This document shows positions 34,629 through 46,137 of a stretch of 64,000 bases of DNA, in pieces; within the stretch, counting starts at the first letter, position 1, and the number at the start of each line of letters is the position of its first letter. Source of the DNA: Massilia putida (GTDB taxonomy: Bacteria > Pseudomonadota > Gammaproteobacteria > Burkholderiales > Burkholderiaceae_D); assembly GCF_001941825.1 (NCBI RefSeq), contig NZ_CP019038.1:3410001-3474000 (forward strand), in the 5' to 3' direction. Both the position numbers and the translations under genes were made by a program. A model generated the notes under the pieces. It made no database searches. It was not told where the DNA came from and worked only from the letters and a program-made list of their open reading frames with translations.

Positions 34629-36854
34629 TTATACGGATCCAAGCGCGCGCACCGGCATTGTTGCCGGGGCGCCGGCGCCGGCATGCGCCGGCAGCAGGAT
34701 TTCAAAACTGGTGCCGGTCGTGCCGCTGCGGCAGGCGATATGCCCGTTCAGCTTCTTGACCAGGCTGTGCACGATCGACAGGCCGAGGCCGTGGTGCGGC
34801 CCTTCCTTGGTGCTCTTCACGGCCGAGAACAGATTGGCCAGCACGTCGCGCGACAGCCCCGGACCGGTGTCGGAAACGACCAGCTCCAGGTACAGCCTGC
34901 GCTCGCGGTTCACGTGGCCGCGGTTCGCGATCTCGATGCGGCCGCCGCTGGCCGACAGCGCCTCGATCGCGTTCTTGACGAGGTTCACGAGGATCTGCTT
35001 CAGGATGTCCGGGTCGCCCTCGATGCGGCTGTCGGCGTCAAGCATGCTGACGACGATCTCCACGTTGGCCGGAATGAAGTTCGTCGTGCGGAACAGGCGC
35101 AGCACGTCGTCGACGACCCTGGTCACGTCCGCGGCCGGCGCCGCGCCTTCGATGCGAGGCTGGATGTCCGTCAGGCTGCCGACCAGCTGGCCGACGCGGT
35201 CGATCTCCTCGTTCAGGATCGACAGCTCGGCGCTGACCGGTTCCTGGCGTTCCAGCTTGCTGTCCAGGACCGACAGGTAGTTCTTGATGATCGACAGCGG
35301 GTTGTTCACTTCATGCACGACGCGCCGCGACGCTTCGCGGTATTCCTCGGCCACGTGGGCGAGCTGGCGGCGCGCGTGGCCGCGCTCCGACATCGCCGTC
35401 TCCAGGGCACCCGCGGCTTGCGCGCCGAACGCCTGCAGGAAGCGCTCGCGCTTCTGGCACGCCGGCAGCTGCCAGCTGGCGACGCCGCCGACCAGCACAC
35501 CGAGGCAGCGCGCGCCCGCGACGAGCGGCAGGCACACGAGCGATTCCGTGCCGAGCATGCGCAGCAGCTGTTCTTCCGCGAGGCCGAGCGGACGGCCGTC
35601 GCGGCGGATGAAGCCCATGCGGCGCTCCAGCGCGGCCTGCGCGACGGCGCCGCCCTTCGCCAGCGGGACCGTGAATTCGGCGACGCGTTGCTGGGTCGCG
35701 GTCGGCGCGCCGACCAGGGCCTGCCCGGTCGGATTCTCCAGCAGCACGACGGCGTTCTCGAAATCGAACAGGATGCGCGCCGAACGCGTCATCGCTTCCA
35801 GCAGGCCCGACTCGCCTTGCTGGCGCGCGAACGTCTGGCCGACTTCGGACACGAGCACCAAGTTGCGCACTTCCTCGGACAGGCGCTGCTGCACGGGATC
35901 GACGGGCGGCGGCGGCGCGAACGCGGGCAATGCCGGCAGGTCGTCGGCGCCGGCGAGGTCGATGCCGAGGTGGACGGCGGCCTTCTCGACCTGGCGCGCG
36001 GCGAGGCCCAGCAACTCGTCCGGCGCGTCCGGACCGAGGCCGCACAGGGCGCGCGCCTCGTCCACGAGGACGTCATCGTTGGCATGGCTGGACAGCACGT
36101 GGGCCACGCGCACGATGCGGATCAACGGATGCGCCGCTTCCAGGCGCTCGCTCGGCTCGTGGTGGTACAGGACCGAATCGGCCAGGAAGGAATCGAGCTG
36201 CCAGCGCTCGATCAGCCAGGCGCCCGCTTCGGCGTGCGTGATCTGCAGGGTGCGCTGCTCGACGGCGCACAGGTCTTCGTCGTCGCGCGCCGTGAAGTTG
36301 AACCCGTATTCCTTCGGCGCCGTCGCCAGCAGCGCGAGGCGGCCGACGTTGTGCAACAGGCCCGCCAGATAGGCTTCTTCCGGCTGCGCATACTCGATGC
36401 GGCGCGCCACTTCGCGCGCCAGCACGGCAGCCGTCAACGAGTTCTTCCAGAACGCGCGCAGGTCGGTGGCGCCGGAATTCGGGAAGCTGTTGAAGGTCTG
36501 GAAAACGGAGTCGCTGATGACCAGCGTCTTGATCATGTCCGTGCCCAGCGCCACCATGGCCTGCTCGAGATTCGGCTGGCGGCCGTTGCGGTGGTAGGCC
36601 GAGCTGTTGGCGACGGTGAGGATCTTGCCGGTCATGCCGGCATCCTTGGCGACCAGCGCGGCCAACTCCGGCATGCCCAGATCGTCCGCCTGCAAGTGCG
36701 CAAGCAGCTTGATGAGGATCTGCGGCATGGCCGGCAAACGCGCGATCAGCAGTCGGTTGCGGATGTCCTGGTCAGGTTGATGTATGGATTCAAGCACGGC
36801 CGCCAACTTGGTTTCTGGGTGATGGCCGCCATCCCTGCGGGGCTGCCACAACAT
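34629..36854 (-). CDS. HDOD-GAF sensor histidine kinase
   Basis: 741 residues. An HDOD domain at about 30-240 (LPAMPQILIKLLAHLQ, AGLLHNVGRLALL), a GAF-like domain at about 320-480, and a C-terminal kinase at about 500-720. The kinase has VVHEVNNPLSIIKNYLSVLD for the phosphohistidine, ILVNLVKNAIEAL for the N box, and VSDTGPGL, HHGLGLSIVHSLV for the G boxes. HDOD domains lack the HD catalytic pair and act as protein platforms. It has no membrane segment. It heads a three-gene operon with the receiver-GGDEF-EAL and Sel1 proteins. ATG at 36854 has only a weak ribosome site. Confidence 0.92.
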   Translation of the reverse strand: MLWQPRRDGGHHPETKLAAVLESIHQPDQDIRNRLLIARLPAMPQILIKLLAHLQADDLGMPELAALVAKDAGMTGKILTVANSSAYHRNGRQPNLEQAMVALGTDMIKTLVISDSVFQTFNSFPNSGATDLRAFWKNSLTAAVLAREVARRIEYAQPEEAYLAGLLHNVGRLALLATAPKEYGFNFTARDDEDLCAVEQRTLQITHAEAGAWLIERWQLDSFLADSVLYHHEPSERLEAAHPLIRIVRVAHVLSSHANDDVLVDEARALCGLGPDAPDELLGLAARQVEKAAVHLGIDLAGADDLPALPAFAPPPPVDPVQQRLSEEVRNLVLVSEVGQTFARQQGESGLLEAMTRSARILFDFENAVVLLENPTGQALVGAPTATQQRVAEFTVPLAKGGAVAQAALERRMGFIRRDGRPLGLAEEQLLRMLGTESLVCLPLVAGARCLGVLVGGVASWQLPACQKRERFLQAFGAQAAGALETAMSERGHARRQLAHVAEEYREASRRVVHEVNNPLSIIKNYLSVLDSKLERQEPVSAELSILNEEIDRVGQLVGSLTDIQPRIEGAAPAADVTRVVDDVLRLFRTTNFIPANVEIVVSMLDADSRIEGDPDILKQILVNLVKNAIEALSASGGRIEIANRGHVNRERRLYLELVVSDTGPGLSRDVLANLFSAVKSTKEGPHHGLGLSIVHSLVKKLNGHIACRSGTTGTSFEILLPAHAGAGAPATMPVRALGSV

Positions 36855-37046
36855 TCGTTTTTGCGGTCCCTGGAATAGGGTAATTCTTACATCGTTATTC
36901 CAAGCATGAAAAACTTATCTTAGCATATATACATTTCTGACCGGGAACAATATTTTCCGCGCAATGTGACGCATTTTAGAGTCAAATTTCGATTGCAGAG
37001 TATTGACACAACTCATAATAGAGCGCAATAGTTGACGTTTTTTTAT
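36855..37046. other. AT-rich intergenic promoter region of the HDOD operon
   Basis: This 192-base gap is notably AT-rich against its surroundings. On the minus strand TTGTTC and TATGCT lie 17 bases apart, upstream of the HDOD kinase, and TTGACT also occurs. I see no gene, no repeat and no terminator for the transporter that ends at 37047. Confidence 0.4.
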
Positions 37047-38321
37047 TCAGGCCAGCGCCTTGTAGCGCCGGTACTGGCACGACGTCATCCAGCACGCCAG
37101 CGACGCCAGCGCGAACGCGGCCTGGCCGAGCGCCATCGCCAGCACGGAATGGGTCAGCGCCGGCGCGATGATGCCGGCGACCAGCGCGCCCATCAGGGTC
37201 GTGACGAACGACTGGCACGACGCCACCGTACCGCGGATATGCGGAAACAGGTCGAGGGCCAGCAAGGTTGCGCTCGGGTTGATGATCGAGCTGCCGAAGT
37301 TATAGAAGAACATCGGCAGCACGGTCCACGGCAGCGCCGGCGGCAGCACGGCGTGATACGTGACGGAACCCGCGACGGCCGCCAGCATGAATGCGTAGCC
37401 GATGCCGATCTGGCGCGAGAACGTCATCTTCCCCGCCAGCCGGTTGGCGGCGAGCGCGCCGAGGAAGATGCCGCTCACGGCCGGCACGAACAGCCAGGCG
37501 AAGTCCGACGGTCCGAGATGCAGGTGGACGGGCAAGAGTACGGGCGCGCCGGCGATGAACAGGAACATGCCGCCGAAATTGAAGGCGACGATGCCCGACT
37601 TCATCTGGAACAGCACGGAGCTGAAGATGTCCCAGTAACTGCGCGCCAGGAAGCGCGGGTTGAACGGCTGGCGGCGTTCCACCGGCATCGTCTCCGGCAG
37701 GTGCTGCCAGCACACCCACCACAGCACGACGGAAAACGCGAGCAGGCCGAGGAAGATCGAACGCCAGTCGAACGCGGCCACCACCCAGCCGCCCAGCACG
37801 GGCGCGATGGCGGGCGCGATCGAAAAAATCATCGTCACCATCGACAGCAGGCGCGCGGCCGGCGCATCCGAATACAGGTCGCGGATGATCGCGCGTCCCA
37901 CGACGACGCCCGCCCCGGCCGAGATGCCCTGCATGATCCGGAAGACCCACAGGTAATGCACGGAATGCGCGGACGCGCAGCCGAGCGTCCCGACCGCGAA
38001 CACGATCAATCCGACGAGGACCACATTGCGCCGCCCGAACGCGTCCGACAGCGCGCCGTGCCACAGCGACATCACGGCGAAGGCCAGCATGTACGCCGTC
38101 AGCGTCTGCTGCACCTCCAGTCCGGTCGCGGAGAGCGACGCCTGGATGGCCGGGAACGCGGGCAGGTAGGCGTCGACGGAGAACGGGCCCAGCATCGACA
38201 GCGCGGCCAGCAGAGACGCGAGGCCGCCCGCCGACAGCATCGTGATCTTGTGCGGCGCCGGCAGCGGGACGGGGGTGACGGGGTCTTTCGGTAGATTGTC
38301 CGGTTCTGGTTCGGGTAGCAT
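37047..38321 (-). CDS. Bcr/CflA-family drug-resistance transporter (MFS)
   Basis: 424 residues, 12 predicted membrane segments. The Bcr/CflA branch of the major facilitator superfamily is shown by LLAALSMLGPFSVDAYLPAFPAI in TM1, the loop motif GALSDAFGRRNVVLVGLIVFAVGTLGC, and RIMQGISAGAGVVVGRAIIRDLY in TM4-5. These are proton-driven exporters of bicyclomycin, sulfonamides or small sulfur compounds; the substrate is not determinable. Its ATG directly follows the stop of the RlmL-like gene, so the two are probably co-transcribed. Confidence 0.93.
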   Translation of the reverse strand: MLPEPEPDNLPKDPVTPVPLPAPHKITMLSAGGLASLLAALSMLGPFSVDAYLPAFPAIQASLSATGLEVQQTLTAYMLAFAVMSLWHGALSDAFGRRNVVLVGLIVFAVGTLGCASAHSVHYLWVFRIMQGISAGAGVVVGRAIIRDLYSDAPAARLLSMVTMIFSIAPAIAPVLGGWVVAAFDWRSIFLGLLAFSVVLWWVCWQHLPETMPVERRQPFNPRFLARSYWDIFSSVLFQMKSGIVAFNFGGMFLFIAGAPVLLPVHLHLGPSDFAWLFVPAVSGIFLGALAANRLAGKMTFSRQIGIGYAFMLAAVAGSVTYHAVLPPALPWTVLPMFFYNFGSSIINPSATLLALDLFPHIRGTVASCQSFVTTLMGALVAGIIAPALTHSVLAMALGQAAFALASLACWMTSCQYRRYKALA

Positions 38322-39533
38322 TTATTGGTCGTCTTTGGGTTTGGCTGCGTCGCGGCGGTTGAAACCGGCGACCATGTCGAAGCGGAACAGGCGGCATTCG
38401 AGGGCGCCGTTGAAGAACGGCGTCTTGCGCGATTCCTTCAGGCGCAGCATCTTGGGCAGGCCCAGGTCGGCCGTGAACAGGTACACGGTCCAACCGGCGA
38501 AGCGCTGCTTCAGCGTGGCGGAAAGCTGCTGGTAGAAGCCGACGGCCATCTCGTCCTGCGGGATCGTCGAATCGCCGCGCACGCCGATACGCTCGCCGTA
38601 CGGCGGATTCGTCACCAGCAGGCCCGGCTCGCTGGTGGGCGGCTGCACCTGCTGCGCCTCGATCTGCTTCAGCGGCACCTCGAACAGGATGCCGGCCGAG
38701 CGCAGGTTATGGCGCGTCATCGCGACCATGTCGCCGGAGATGTCGGAACCGAAGATCGTCGGTTCGGCCGGCAGCGGATTCGGCTTGATCGCCGTCTTCA
38801 TCTCCTGCCAGGCCTTGGCGTTGAAATTCTTGAATTTCTCGAACGCGAAGCGGCGCCGCGCGCCGGGCGGGATGCCCTGCACCATCTGCGCGGCCTCGAT
38901 CAGGATCGTGCCCGAGCCGCACATCGGATCGAACAGCGGCACGCCCGGCTTCCAGCCCGCGACGCGCAGCAGGCCGGCGGCCAGGTTTTCGCGCAGCGGC
39001 GCGTCGCCCGTCTCTTCGCGCCAGCCGCGCTTGAACAGCGCTTCGCCGGACGTGTCAAGGTAGATCGTGAAGTTGCGCTGGTCGAGGAAGCCCATGATGC
39101 GCATGTCCGGCTCGCGCGTGTTGACGGACGGGCGGCGGCCGAACTGGTCGCGGAAGCGGTCGCAGACGGCATCCTTGATCTTCAGCGTCGTGAACTCGAG
39201 GCTCGTCAGCGGCGACTTGATGGCGGTGATGTCGACGCGGATCGTGTGGTCGACGCTGAACCAGTTTTCCCACGGCTGTTCCAGCACGAGGTCGTAGATG
39301 TCGTTTTCGTTGGCGTACGTGCGGTTGGCGATGCGCAGCAACACCCGCGACGCGATGCGCGAATGCAGGTTGATGCGGTACGCGTCCGTGTCCGTGCCCG
39401 AGCAGTGCACGCCGCCCGGCACCTGGTTGTGCACCTTCAGCGACGTGCTGCCGGTGGTGTGTGCGATCTCGGCCAGTTCGTCGGCCAGCGCCTGTTCCAT
39501 GCCGCGCGGGCAGGGGCAAAAGTAGGAAGTCAT
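38322..39533 (-). CDS. THUMP-domain RNA methyltransferase (RlmL N-terminal type)
   Basis: 403 residues. The N-terminal ferredoxin-like and THUMP part (about 1-165; SYFCPCPRGMEQALADELAEI) is followed by a Rossmann methyltransferase (about 170-390). The SAM site is LFDPMCGSGTILIEAA and the catalytic motif is VTNPPYGERIG. It corresponds to the first half of E. coli RlmL, which makes m2G2445 in 23S rRNA; the second (RlmK-like) half is absent here. Target is inferred. A REP hairpin and terminator separate it from hemJ upstream. Confidence 0.9.
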   Translation of the reverse strand: MTSYFCPCPRGMEQALADELAEIAHTTGSTSLKVHNQVPGGVHCSGTDTDAYRINLHSRIASRVLLRIANRTYANENDIYDLVLEQPWENWFSVDHTIRVDITAIKSPLTSLEFTTLKIKDAVCDRFRDQFGRRPSVNTREPDMRIMGFLDQRNFTIYLDTSGEALFKRGWREETGDAPLRENLAAGLLRVAGWKPGVPLFDPMCGSGTILIEAAQMVQGIPPGARRRFAFEKFKNFNAKAWQEMKTAIKPNPLPAEPTIFGSDISGDMVAMTRHNLRSAGILFEVPLKQIEAQQVQPPTSEPGLLVTNPPYGERIGVRGDSTIPQDEMAVGFYQQLSATLKQRFAGWTVYLFTADLGLPKMLRLKESRKTPFFNGALECRLFRFDMVAGFNRRDAAKPKDDQ

Positions 39534-39566
39534 AGGGGTACCCTTTATCCGTTAGTTAAAAACCTT

Positions 39567-39607
39567 CGGGGTCAGAGCCCGGTTTACACGGGTGGGCTCT
39601 GACCCCG
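39567..39607. repeat. REP-like inverted pair of GGGGTCAGAGCCC motifs
   Basis: CGGGGTCAGAGCCC (39567-39580) and GGGCTCTGACCCCG (39594-39607) are perfect 14-bp inverted copies around a 13-base loop. The motif recurs at 9216-9230 and 40110-40275. Such motifs are mobilised in other bacteria by REP-associated transposases; none is in the window. Confidence 0.8.
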
Positions 39608-39613
39608 ACTGAC

Positions 39614-39646
39614 TAAAAAAGAAGCGGCCGGGATCGCCCGGCCGCT
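39614..39646 (-). terminator. Rho-independent terminator after hemJ
   Basis: A perfect 10-bp stem AGCGGCCGGG (39623-39632) and CCCGGCCGCT (39637-39646) around ATCG. On the minus strand it is followed by TTCTTTTTT (39614-39622). It lies 27 bases past the hemJ stop. Confidence 0.88.
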
Positions 39647-39672
39647 GGTGAATCTTTTCGTTGGTGCGTGAA

Positions 39673-40086
39673 TCAAAACGGCTTCACGACCACCAGGATC
39701 ACGATCGCCAGCAGCAGCAAAACCGGCACCTCGTTGAACACGCGGAACCACTTATGGCTACGCGTATTGACGCCGCGCTCGAATTTTTTCAGCAGCGATC
39801 CACATGCATGATGGTAGCCGATGACAAGGACCACGAGCGCCAGTTTCGCATGCAGCCAGCCGCCCTTGATGCCGAAGCCCAGCCACAGCCACAAGCCCAG
39901 CAACAGCGCCGGCACCATCAGGATCGTCGTGAACCGGTACAGGCGGCGCGCCATGCCGAGCAGGCGCTCGGCGACGGCCGGATTGCTTTCCTGCGCCAGG
40001 TTCACGTAGATGCGCGGCAGGTAGAACAGCCCGGCGAACCACGAGGCGATGAAGACGATGTGCAGCGCTTTGATCCAGAGGTACAT
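39673..40086 (-). CDS. hemJ: HemJ-type protoporphyrinogen oxidase (UPF0093)
   Basis: 137 residues with four membrane segments. It opens with LWIKALHIVFIASWFAGLFYLPRIYVNL, the family signature with the conserved histidine (about residue 9) and tryptophan, and has LARRLYRF and WLHAKLALVV with the later conserved His and Lys. HemJ oxidises protoporphyrinogen IX to protoporphyrin IX, the step just before hemH (at 543 in this window, not linked). CopD is the older name for the superfamily. It is a single-gene unit ended by the terminator at 39614-39646. Confidence 0.85.
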   Translation of the reverse strand: MYLWIKALHIVFIASWFAGLFYLPRIYVNLAQESNPAVAERLLGMARRLYRFTTILMVPALLLGLWLWLGFGIKGGWLHAKLALVVLVIGYHHACGSLLKKFERGVNTRSHKWFRVFNEVPVLLLLAIVILVVVKPF

Positions 40087-40109
40087 GCAATTCCTTTAAT
40101 CAAAAACTC

Positions 40110-40275
40110 CAATTCGGGGTCAGAGCACGTTTTTGTGCAACGTCTCCTGAGAACCAACGGGCACAAAAGATTTGCCGGTGCCTCTACCCCGCCCTGACCG
40201 CGCCTCGCCGCTGCGGTCTGTCGCGATCGGAGATCGCGCGCGCAATTTTCCAGAAAGGTCTCCGACCCCGAATTG
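40110..40275. repeat. 166-bp element bounded by CAATTCGGGGTCAGAG inverted repeats
   Basis: The ends CAATTCGGGGTCAGAG (40110-40125) and CTCCGACCCCGAATTG (40260-40275) are 16-bp inverted copies with one mismatch. They contain the REP-like GGGGTCAGAG motif. The 130-base interior has no ORF of note and a small GATCGGAGATCGCGCGCG stretch. It fills the gap between hemJ and proA. It looks like a non-autonomous element or decayed REP cluster. Confidence 0.7.
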
Positions 40276-40283
40276 AGTTGTCG

Positions 40284-41549
40284 TTATTTGCGCACTTCGC
40301 CGTGGCCGAACACCACGTATTTCAACGACGTCAGGCCTTCCAGGCCGACCGGCCCGCGCGCGTGCAGCTTGTCGTTCGAGATGCCGATCTCGGCGCCCAG
40401 CCCGTATTCGAAGCCGTCGGCGAAACGCGTCGATGCGTTGATCATCACCGAGGCCGAATCGACTTCGCGCAGGAAGCGCATCGCGTCCGTGTAATCCTCG
40501 GTGACGATGGCGTCCGTGTGCTTCGACGAATACGTGTTGATATGCTCGATGGCCGCGTCGATGCCGTCCACGATCTTCACGGCGAGGATCGGCGCCAGGT
40601 ATTCCGTGCTCCAGTCCTCTTCCGTCGCCGGCACCAGGTGCGGATAGCCTTGCAGGATCGCCTGGCTTTCCGGATCGGCGCGCAGCTCCACTTCCTTCGT
40701 CGCGTACAGCGCGGCCAGTTGCGGCAGCACGGCCTTCGCGATGGCGCGTGCGACGAGCAGCGTTTCCATCGTGTTGCACGTGCCGTAGCGGTGCGTCTTG
40801 GCGTTCATCGCGATGGGCAGCGCCTTGGCGATATCGGCCTTGGCGTCGATGTAGACGTGGCAGATGCCGTCCAGGTGCTTGATCATCGGGACCGTGGATT
40901 CCTTCATCAGGCGCGCGATCAGGCCCTTGCCGCCGCGCGGGACGATGACGTCCACGAATTCCGGCATCGTGATGAGGGCGCCGACGGCGGCGCGGTCCGT
41001 CGTCTCGACGACCTGCACGCCGTGTTCCGGCAGGCCCGCGCCGCGCAGGCCCTCGGCGACGAGGGCCGCGAGCGCGCGGTTGCAGTGGATGGCTTCCGAG
41101 CCGCCGCGCAGGATGGCGGCGTTGCCGCTCTTGATGCACAGGCCGGCCGCGTCGACCGTCACGTTCGGACGCGCTTCGTAGATGATGCCGATGACGCCCA
41201 GCGGGACACGCATGCGGCCCACCTGGATGCCCGTCGGGCGGAATTTCAGGTCGGTGATCTCGCCGATCGGGTCGGGCAGCGCGACGATCTGGCGCAGGCC
41301 GTCGACCATCGTGGCGATCGCCTTGTCGGACAGCGCGAGGCGGTCCAGCAGCGCGGGCTCCAGGCCGGCGGCGGCCGCCGCTTCCATGTCGCGCGCGTTG
41401 GCGGCGCGCAGGCTGTCCGCCTCACGCTCGATGGCGGCGGCGATCAGGAGCAACGCCTGGTTGCGGGTGGCGCTGTCCGCGCGCGCCATCGCGCGCGAGG
41501 CCGCGCGGGCCTGGCGGCCGATTGTGTGCATGTAGTCGGTGATGTCCAT
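40284..41549 (-). CDS. proA: Gamma-glutamyl phosphate reductase
   Basis: 421 residues. It reduces gamma-glutamyl phosphate to the semialdehyde for proline synthesis. [36 protein letters not shown] is the NADPH-domain signature, and the catalytic cysteine is in [14 protein letters not shown]. The late [28 protein letters not shown] is also typical. Start [11 protein letters not shown] at 41549; the longer frame to 41675 runs through a repeat element and is rejected. It is downstream of leuS-lptE-holA but separated from holA by the 90-bp element at 41603. Confidence 0.97.
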   Translation of the reverse strand: MDITDYMHTIGRQARAASRAMARADSATRNQALLLIAAAIEREADSLRAANARDMEAAAAAGLEPALLDRLALSDKAIATMVDGLRQIVALPDPIGEITDLKFRPTGIQVGRMRVPLGVIGIIYEARPNVTVDAAGLCIKSGNAAILRGGSEAIHCNRALAALVAEGLRGAGLPEHGVQVVETTDRAAVGALITMPEFVDVIVPRGGKGLIARLMKESTVPMIKHLDGICHVYIDAKADIAKALPIAMNAKTHRYGTCNTMETLLVARAIAKAVLPQLAALYATKEVELRADPESQAILQGYPHLVPATEEDWSTEYLAPILAVKIVDGIDAAIEHINTYSSKHTDAIVTEDYTDAMRFLREVDSASVMINASTRFADGFEYGLGAEIGISNDKLHARGPVGLEGLTSLKYVVFGHGEVRK

Positions 41550-41602
41550 CGTGCTTCGTCCGTATGTGTTCGTTTTTGTCCGGCACCGATTGATCACCGG
41601 CC

Positions 41603-41692
41603 CGTAGGGTGGGCATTTGAGGCCGGGGGCCTCAAATGAAACGTGCCCGTCATTCATGTGCCGCATGGCGGGCACGGGGTGCCCACCCTACG
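41603..41692. repeat. 90-bp three-stem inverted-repeat element
   Basis: Outer arms CGTAGGGTGGGCA (41603-41615) and TGCCCACCCTACG (41680-41692) are perfect. Inside lie two more stems: TTTGAGGCC-GGG-GGCCTCAAA (about 41616-41636) and CGTGCCCG with CGGGCACG (41642-41649 and 41669-41676). The RNA or single strand would fold as a cloverleaf. Its outer arm matches the stem at 7482-7512. No ORF is inside. Confidence 0.8.
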
Positions 41693-41714
41693 GCGATTCC
41701 GCATTCCCCGGTTG

Positions 41715-42728
41715 TCACGAGGCGACCCTGAGCGCGAGCTGCAGCATCGCGTCCCACGCATCGCCCGCGAACTGCTTCGCGCGCAGGCCCTTGACCATCT
41801 TGTCGACCTGCGCCGCCTGCTGCAGCGCCGCTTCCAGGGTCGGCAGGGAAATGCGCCGCAGCGCCGGTTCCATCATGCGCTCGCGCGGGCCCCAGATGCG
41901 GTATTCCTTCAGCAGCGCGCCGAGCGGGCGTCCCTGCGCCATCCCTGCCTTCAATTTTAGCAGCGTGCGGATTTCTTCGGAGACGGCCCACAATACCAGC
42001 GGCAGCGCCTCGCCCTCGCCTTTCAAGCCGTCCAGCATGCGCACGAGGCGCGCCGGGTCGCCGGCCAGCATCGCTTCCGACAGCTTGAAGACGTCGTAGC
42101 GCGCCACGTTCAGCACCGCATCGATCACCTGGTCGTAGGTCAGCTTGCCCGGCTCGTACAGCAAGGCCAGTTTCTGGATCTCCTGGTGCGCCGCGAGCAG
42201 GTTGCCCTCGACGCGGTCGGCGATGAAGTCCAGGCTCTGGCGGTCCGCGCTCTGGTTCTGGCTTGCCAAGCGCATGCCGATCCAGCCCGGCAGCTGCGCG
42301 CGTTCCACGTTCGGGATCTCGACGTAGACCGCCGCCTGCTGCAGGGCCGCCACCCACGACGCCTTGGCCGTCTGCCAGTCCAGCTTCGGCAGCGTGATCA
42401 AGGTGAGGTTGTCGGGGTTCAGGTCTTTCGCATAGTTCTGCAGGGCCGCGCTGCCGTCCTTGCCCGGCTTGCCGCCGGGGATGCGCAACTCGATCAGCTT
42501 CTTGTCGCCGAACAGCGACATGGCCTGGTTGGCGGCCAGCAGCTCGCCCCATTTGAAGTTGCGCTCGACCGTGAGCACGTCGCGCTCGGAATACCCTTGT
42601 GCGCGCGCCGCGCGGCGGATCTTGTCCGCCGCTTCCAGCGCCAGCAGGTGCTCGTCGCTGGTGATCACGTACAGGGGCGCGAGCCCCTTGGCGAGGTGGC
42701 CGTCGAGCGCCTCAGGCCGCAACTGCAT
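41715..42728 (-). CDS. holA: DNA polymerase III subunit delta
   Basis: 337 residues, the clamp-loader delta subunit that opens the beta sliding clamp. It is recognised by LAPLYVITSDEHLLALEAADKIRRAAR, the LFGDKKLIELRIPGGKPG beta-binding segment, and LASQNQSADRQSLDFIADRVEGNLLAAHQEIQKLALLY. The C-terminal helical domain follows from about 215. AAGGAAGACC precedes the ATG at 42728. It follows lptE by 23 bases in leuS-lptE-holA, an order conserved in many Proteobacteria. Confidence 0.95.
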   Translation of the reverse strand: MQLRPEALDGHLAKGLAPLYVITSDEHLLALEAADKIRRAARAQGYSERDVLTVERNFKWGELLAANQAMSLFGDKKLIELRIPGGKPGKDGSAALQNYAKDLNPDNLTLITLPKLDWQTAKASWVAALQQAAVYVEIPNVERAQLPGWIGMRLASQNQSADRQSLDFIADRVEGNLLAAHQEIQKLALLYEPGKLTYDQVIDAVLNVARYDVFKLSEAMLAGDPARLVRMLDGLKGEGEALPLVLWAVSEEIRTLLKLKAGMAQGRPLGALLKEYRIWGPRERMMEPALRRISLPTLEAALQQAAQVDKMVKGLRAKQFAGDAWDAMLQLALRVAS

Positions 42729-42751
42729 GGTCTTCCTTTTTCGCTTATTTG

Positions 42752-43273
42752 TTAAGTGGCCGGCTTCATCGCGGCAAGACGGCGGATGATCTGCTGGACC
42801 AGGTCCGCCTGCATGTCGCGGTACAGCAGCGCTTCTTCCGATTCCTTGGCCAGCACCTGGGTCTCGTCGAACGCCATGTTCCGGCGCAGCGATATCTGGG
42901 TGGGCGGCACCAGCTCCGCGCCCTTGGCGTCGCGCACGGCGAACGACAGCGTGTACGTCAGCAGGTATTCGCGCACGCGGCCCAGGCTGTTCAGCGACAG
43001 GATGGACTTGTTGCGCGTCTCGCCCAGCAGCACGAACTGCGCCTCGGCATCCGTCGCCTTGTCGGCGATGACCAGCTGGCCGGTCGCGCGCAGGTTGCGC
43101 TTGAGTTCCGTGCCCAGCGCGGACGTGTCCGGGAAGCCGAGATAAATGCTGTTGAACGGCATCGTGTAGCTGCCGTTCGAACCGCGCAGCTGAAAGCCGC
43201 AGCCTGCCAGGCTGGTTGCCACCAGCAGGGCCGCAGCGGCACGCACCACCAACTTCCTGGTATGGGCGCGCAT
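42752..43273 (-). CDS. lptE: LPS-assembly lipoprotein LptE
   Basis: 173 residues. The signal peptide ends at the lipobox LAGC (cysteine near residue 25), directly followed by GFQLRGSNGSY, the LptE signature. It forms the plug of LptD in the outer membrane. SIYLGFPDTSALGTELKRNLRATG and LLTYTLSFAVRDAKG fit the fold. Its ATG is 3 bases after the leuS stop. Its partner gene lptD is in this window at 60088, in a separate operon. Confidence 0.94.
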   Translation of the reverse strand: MRAHTRKLVVRAAAALLVATSLAGCGFQLRGSNGSYTMPFNSIYLGFPDTSALGTELKRNLRATGQLVIADKATDAEAQFVLLGETRNKSILSLNSLGRVREYLLTYTLSFAVRDAKGAELVPPTQISLRRNMAFDETQVLAKESEEALLYRDMQADLVQQIIRRLAAMKPAT

Positions 43274-43276
43274 CGT

Positions 43277-45973
<2,697 letters not shown>

Positions 45974-46020
45974 TCAACCGGCCCTGCTGGCGCGGCCGGG
46001 GACGTTTGCGATATGCGTAG

Positions 46021-46115
46021 GTGGACGGCTCTGCCGTCCACGCGGTGATACGCACCGTCAAATATGCCGCGTCCGTGCCGGCGGATGTTGAACGCGTGGA
46101 CGGCAAGCCGTCCAC
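46021..46115. repeat. Intergenic paired-hairpin element, GTGGACGG family, copy 3
   Basis: Left hairpin GTGGACGGC-TCT-GCCGTCCAC (46021-46041) and right hairpin GTGGACGGC-AA-GCCGTCCAC (46096-46115). The right one is preceded by GTTGAACGC and is identical over at least 27 bases with copy 1. It lies between the leuS start and the barstar-like gene. Confidence 0.8.
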
Positions 46116-46137
46116 GCGACCCGCGCCGCGGGTGCAT

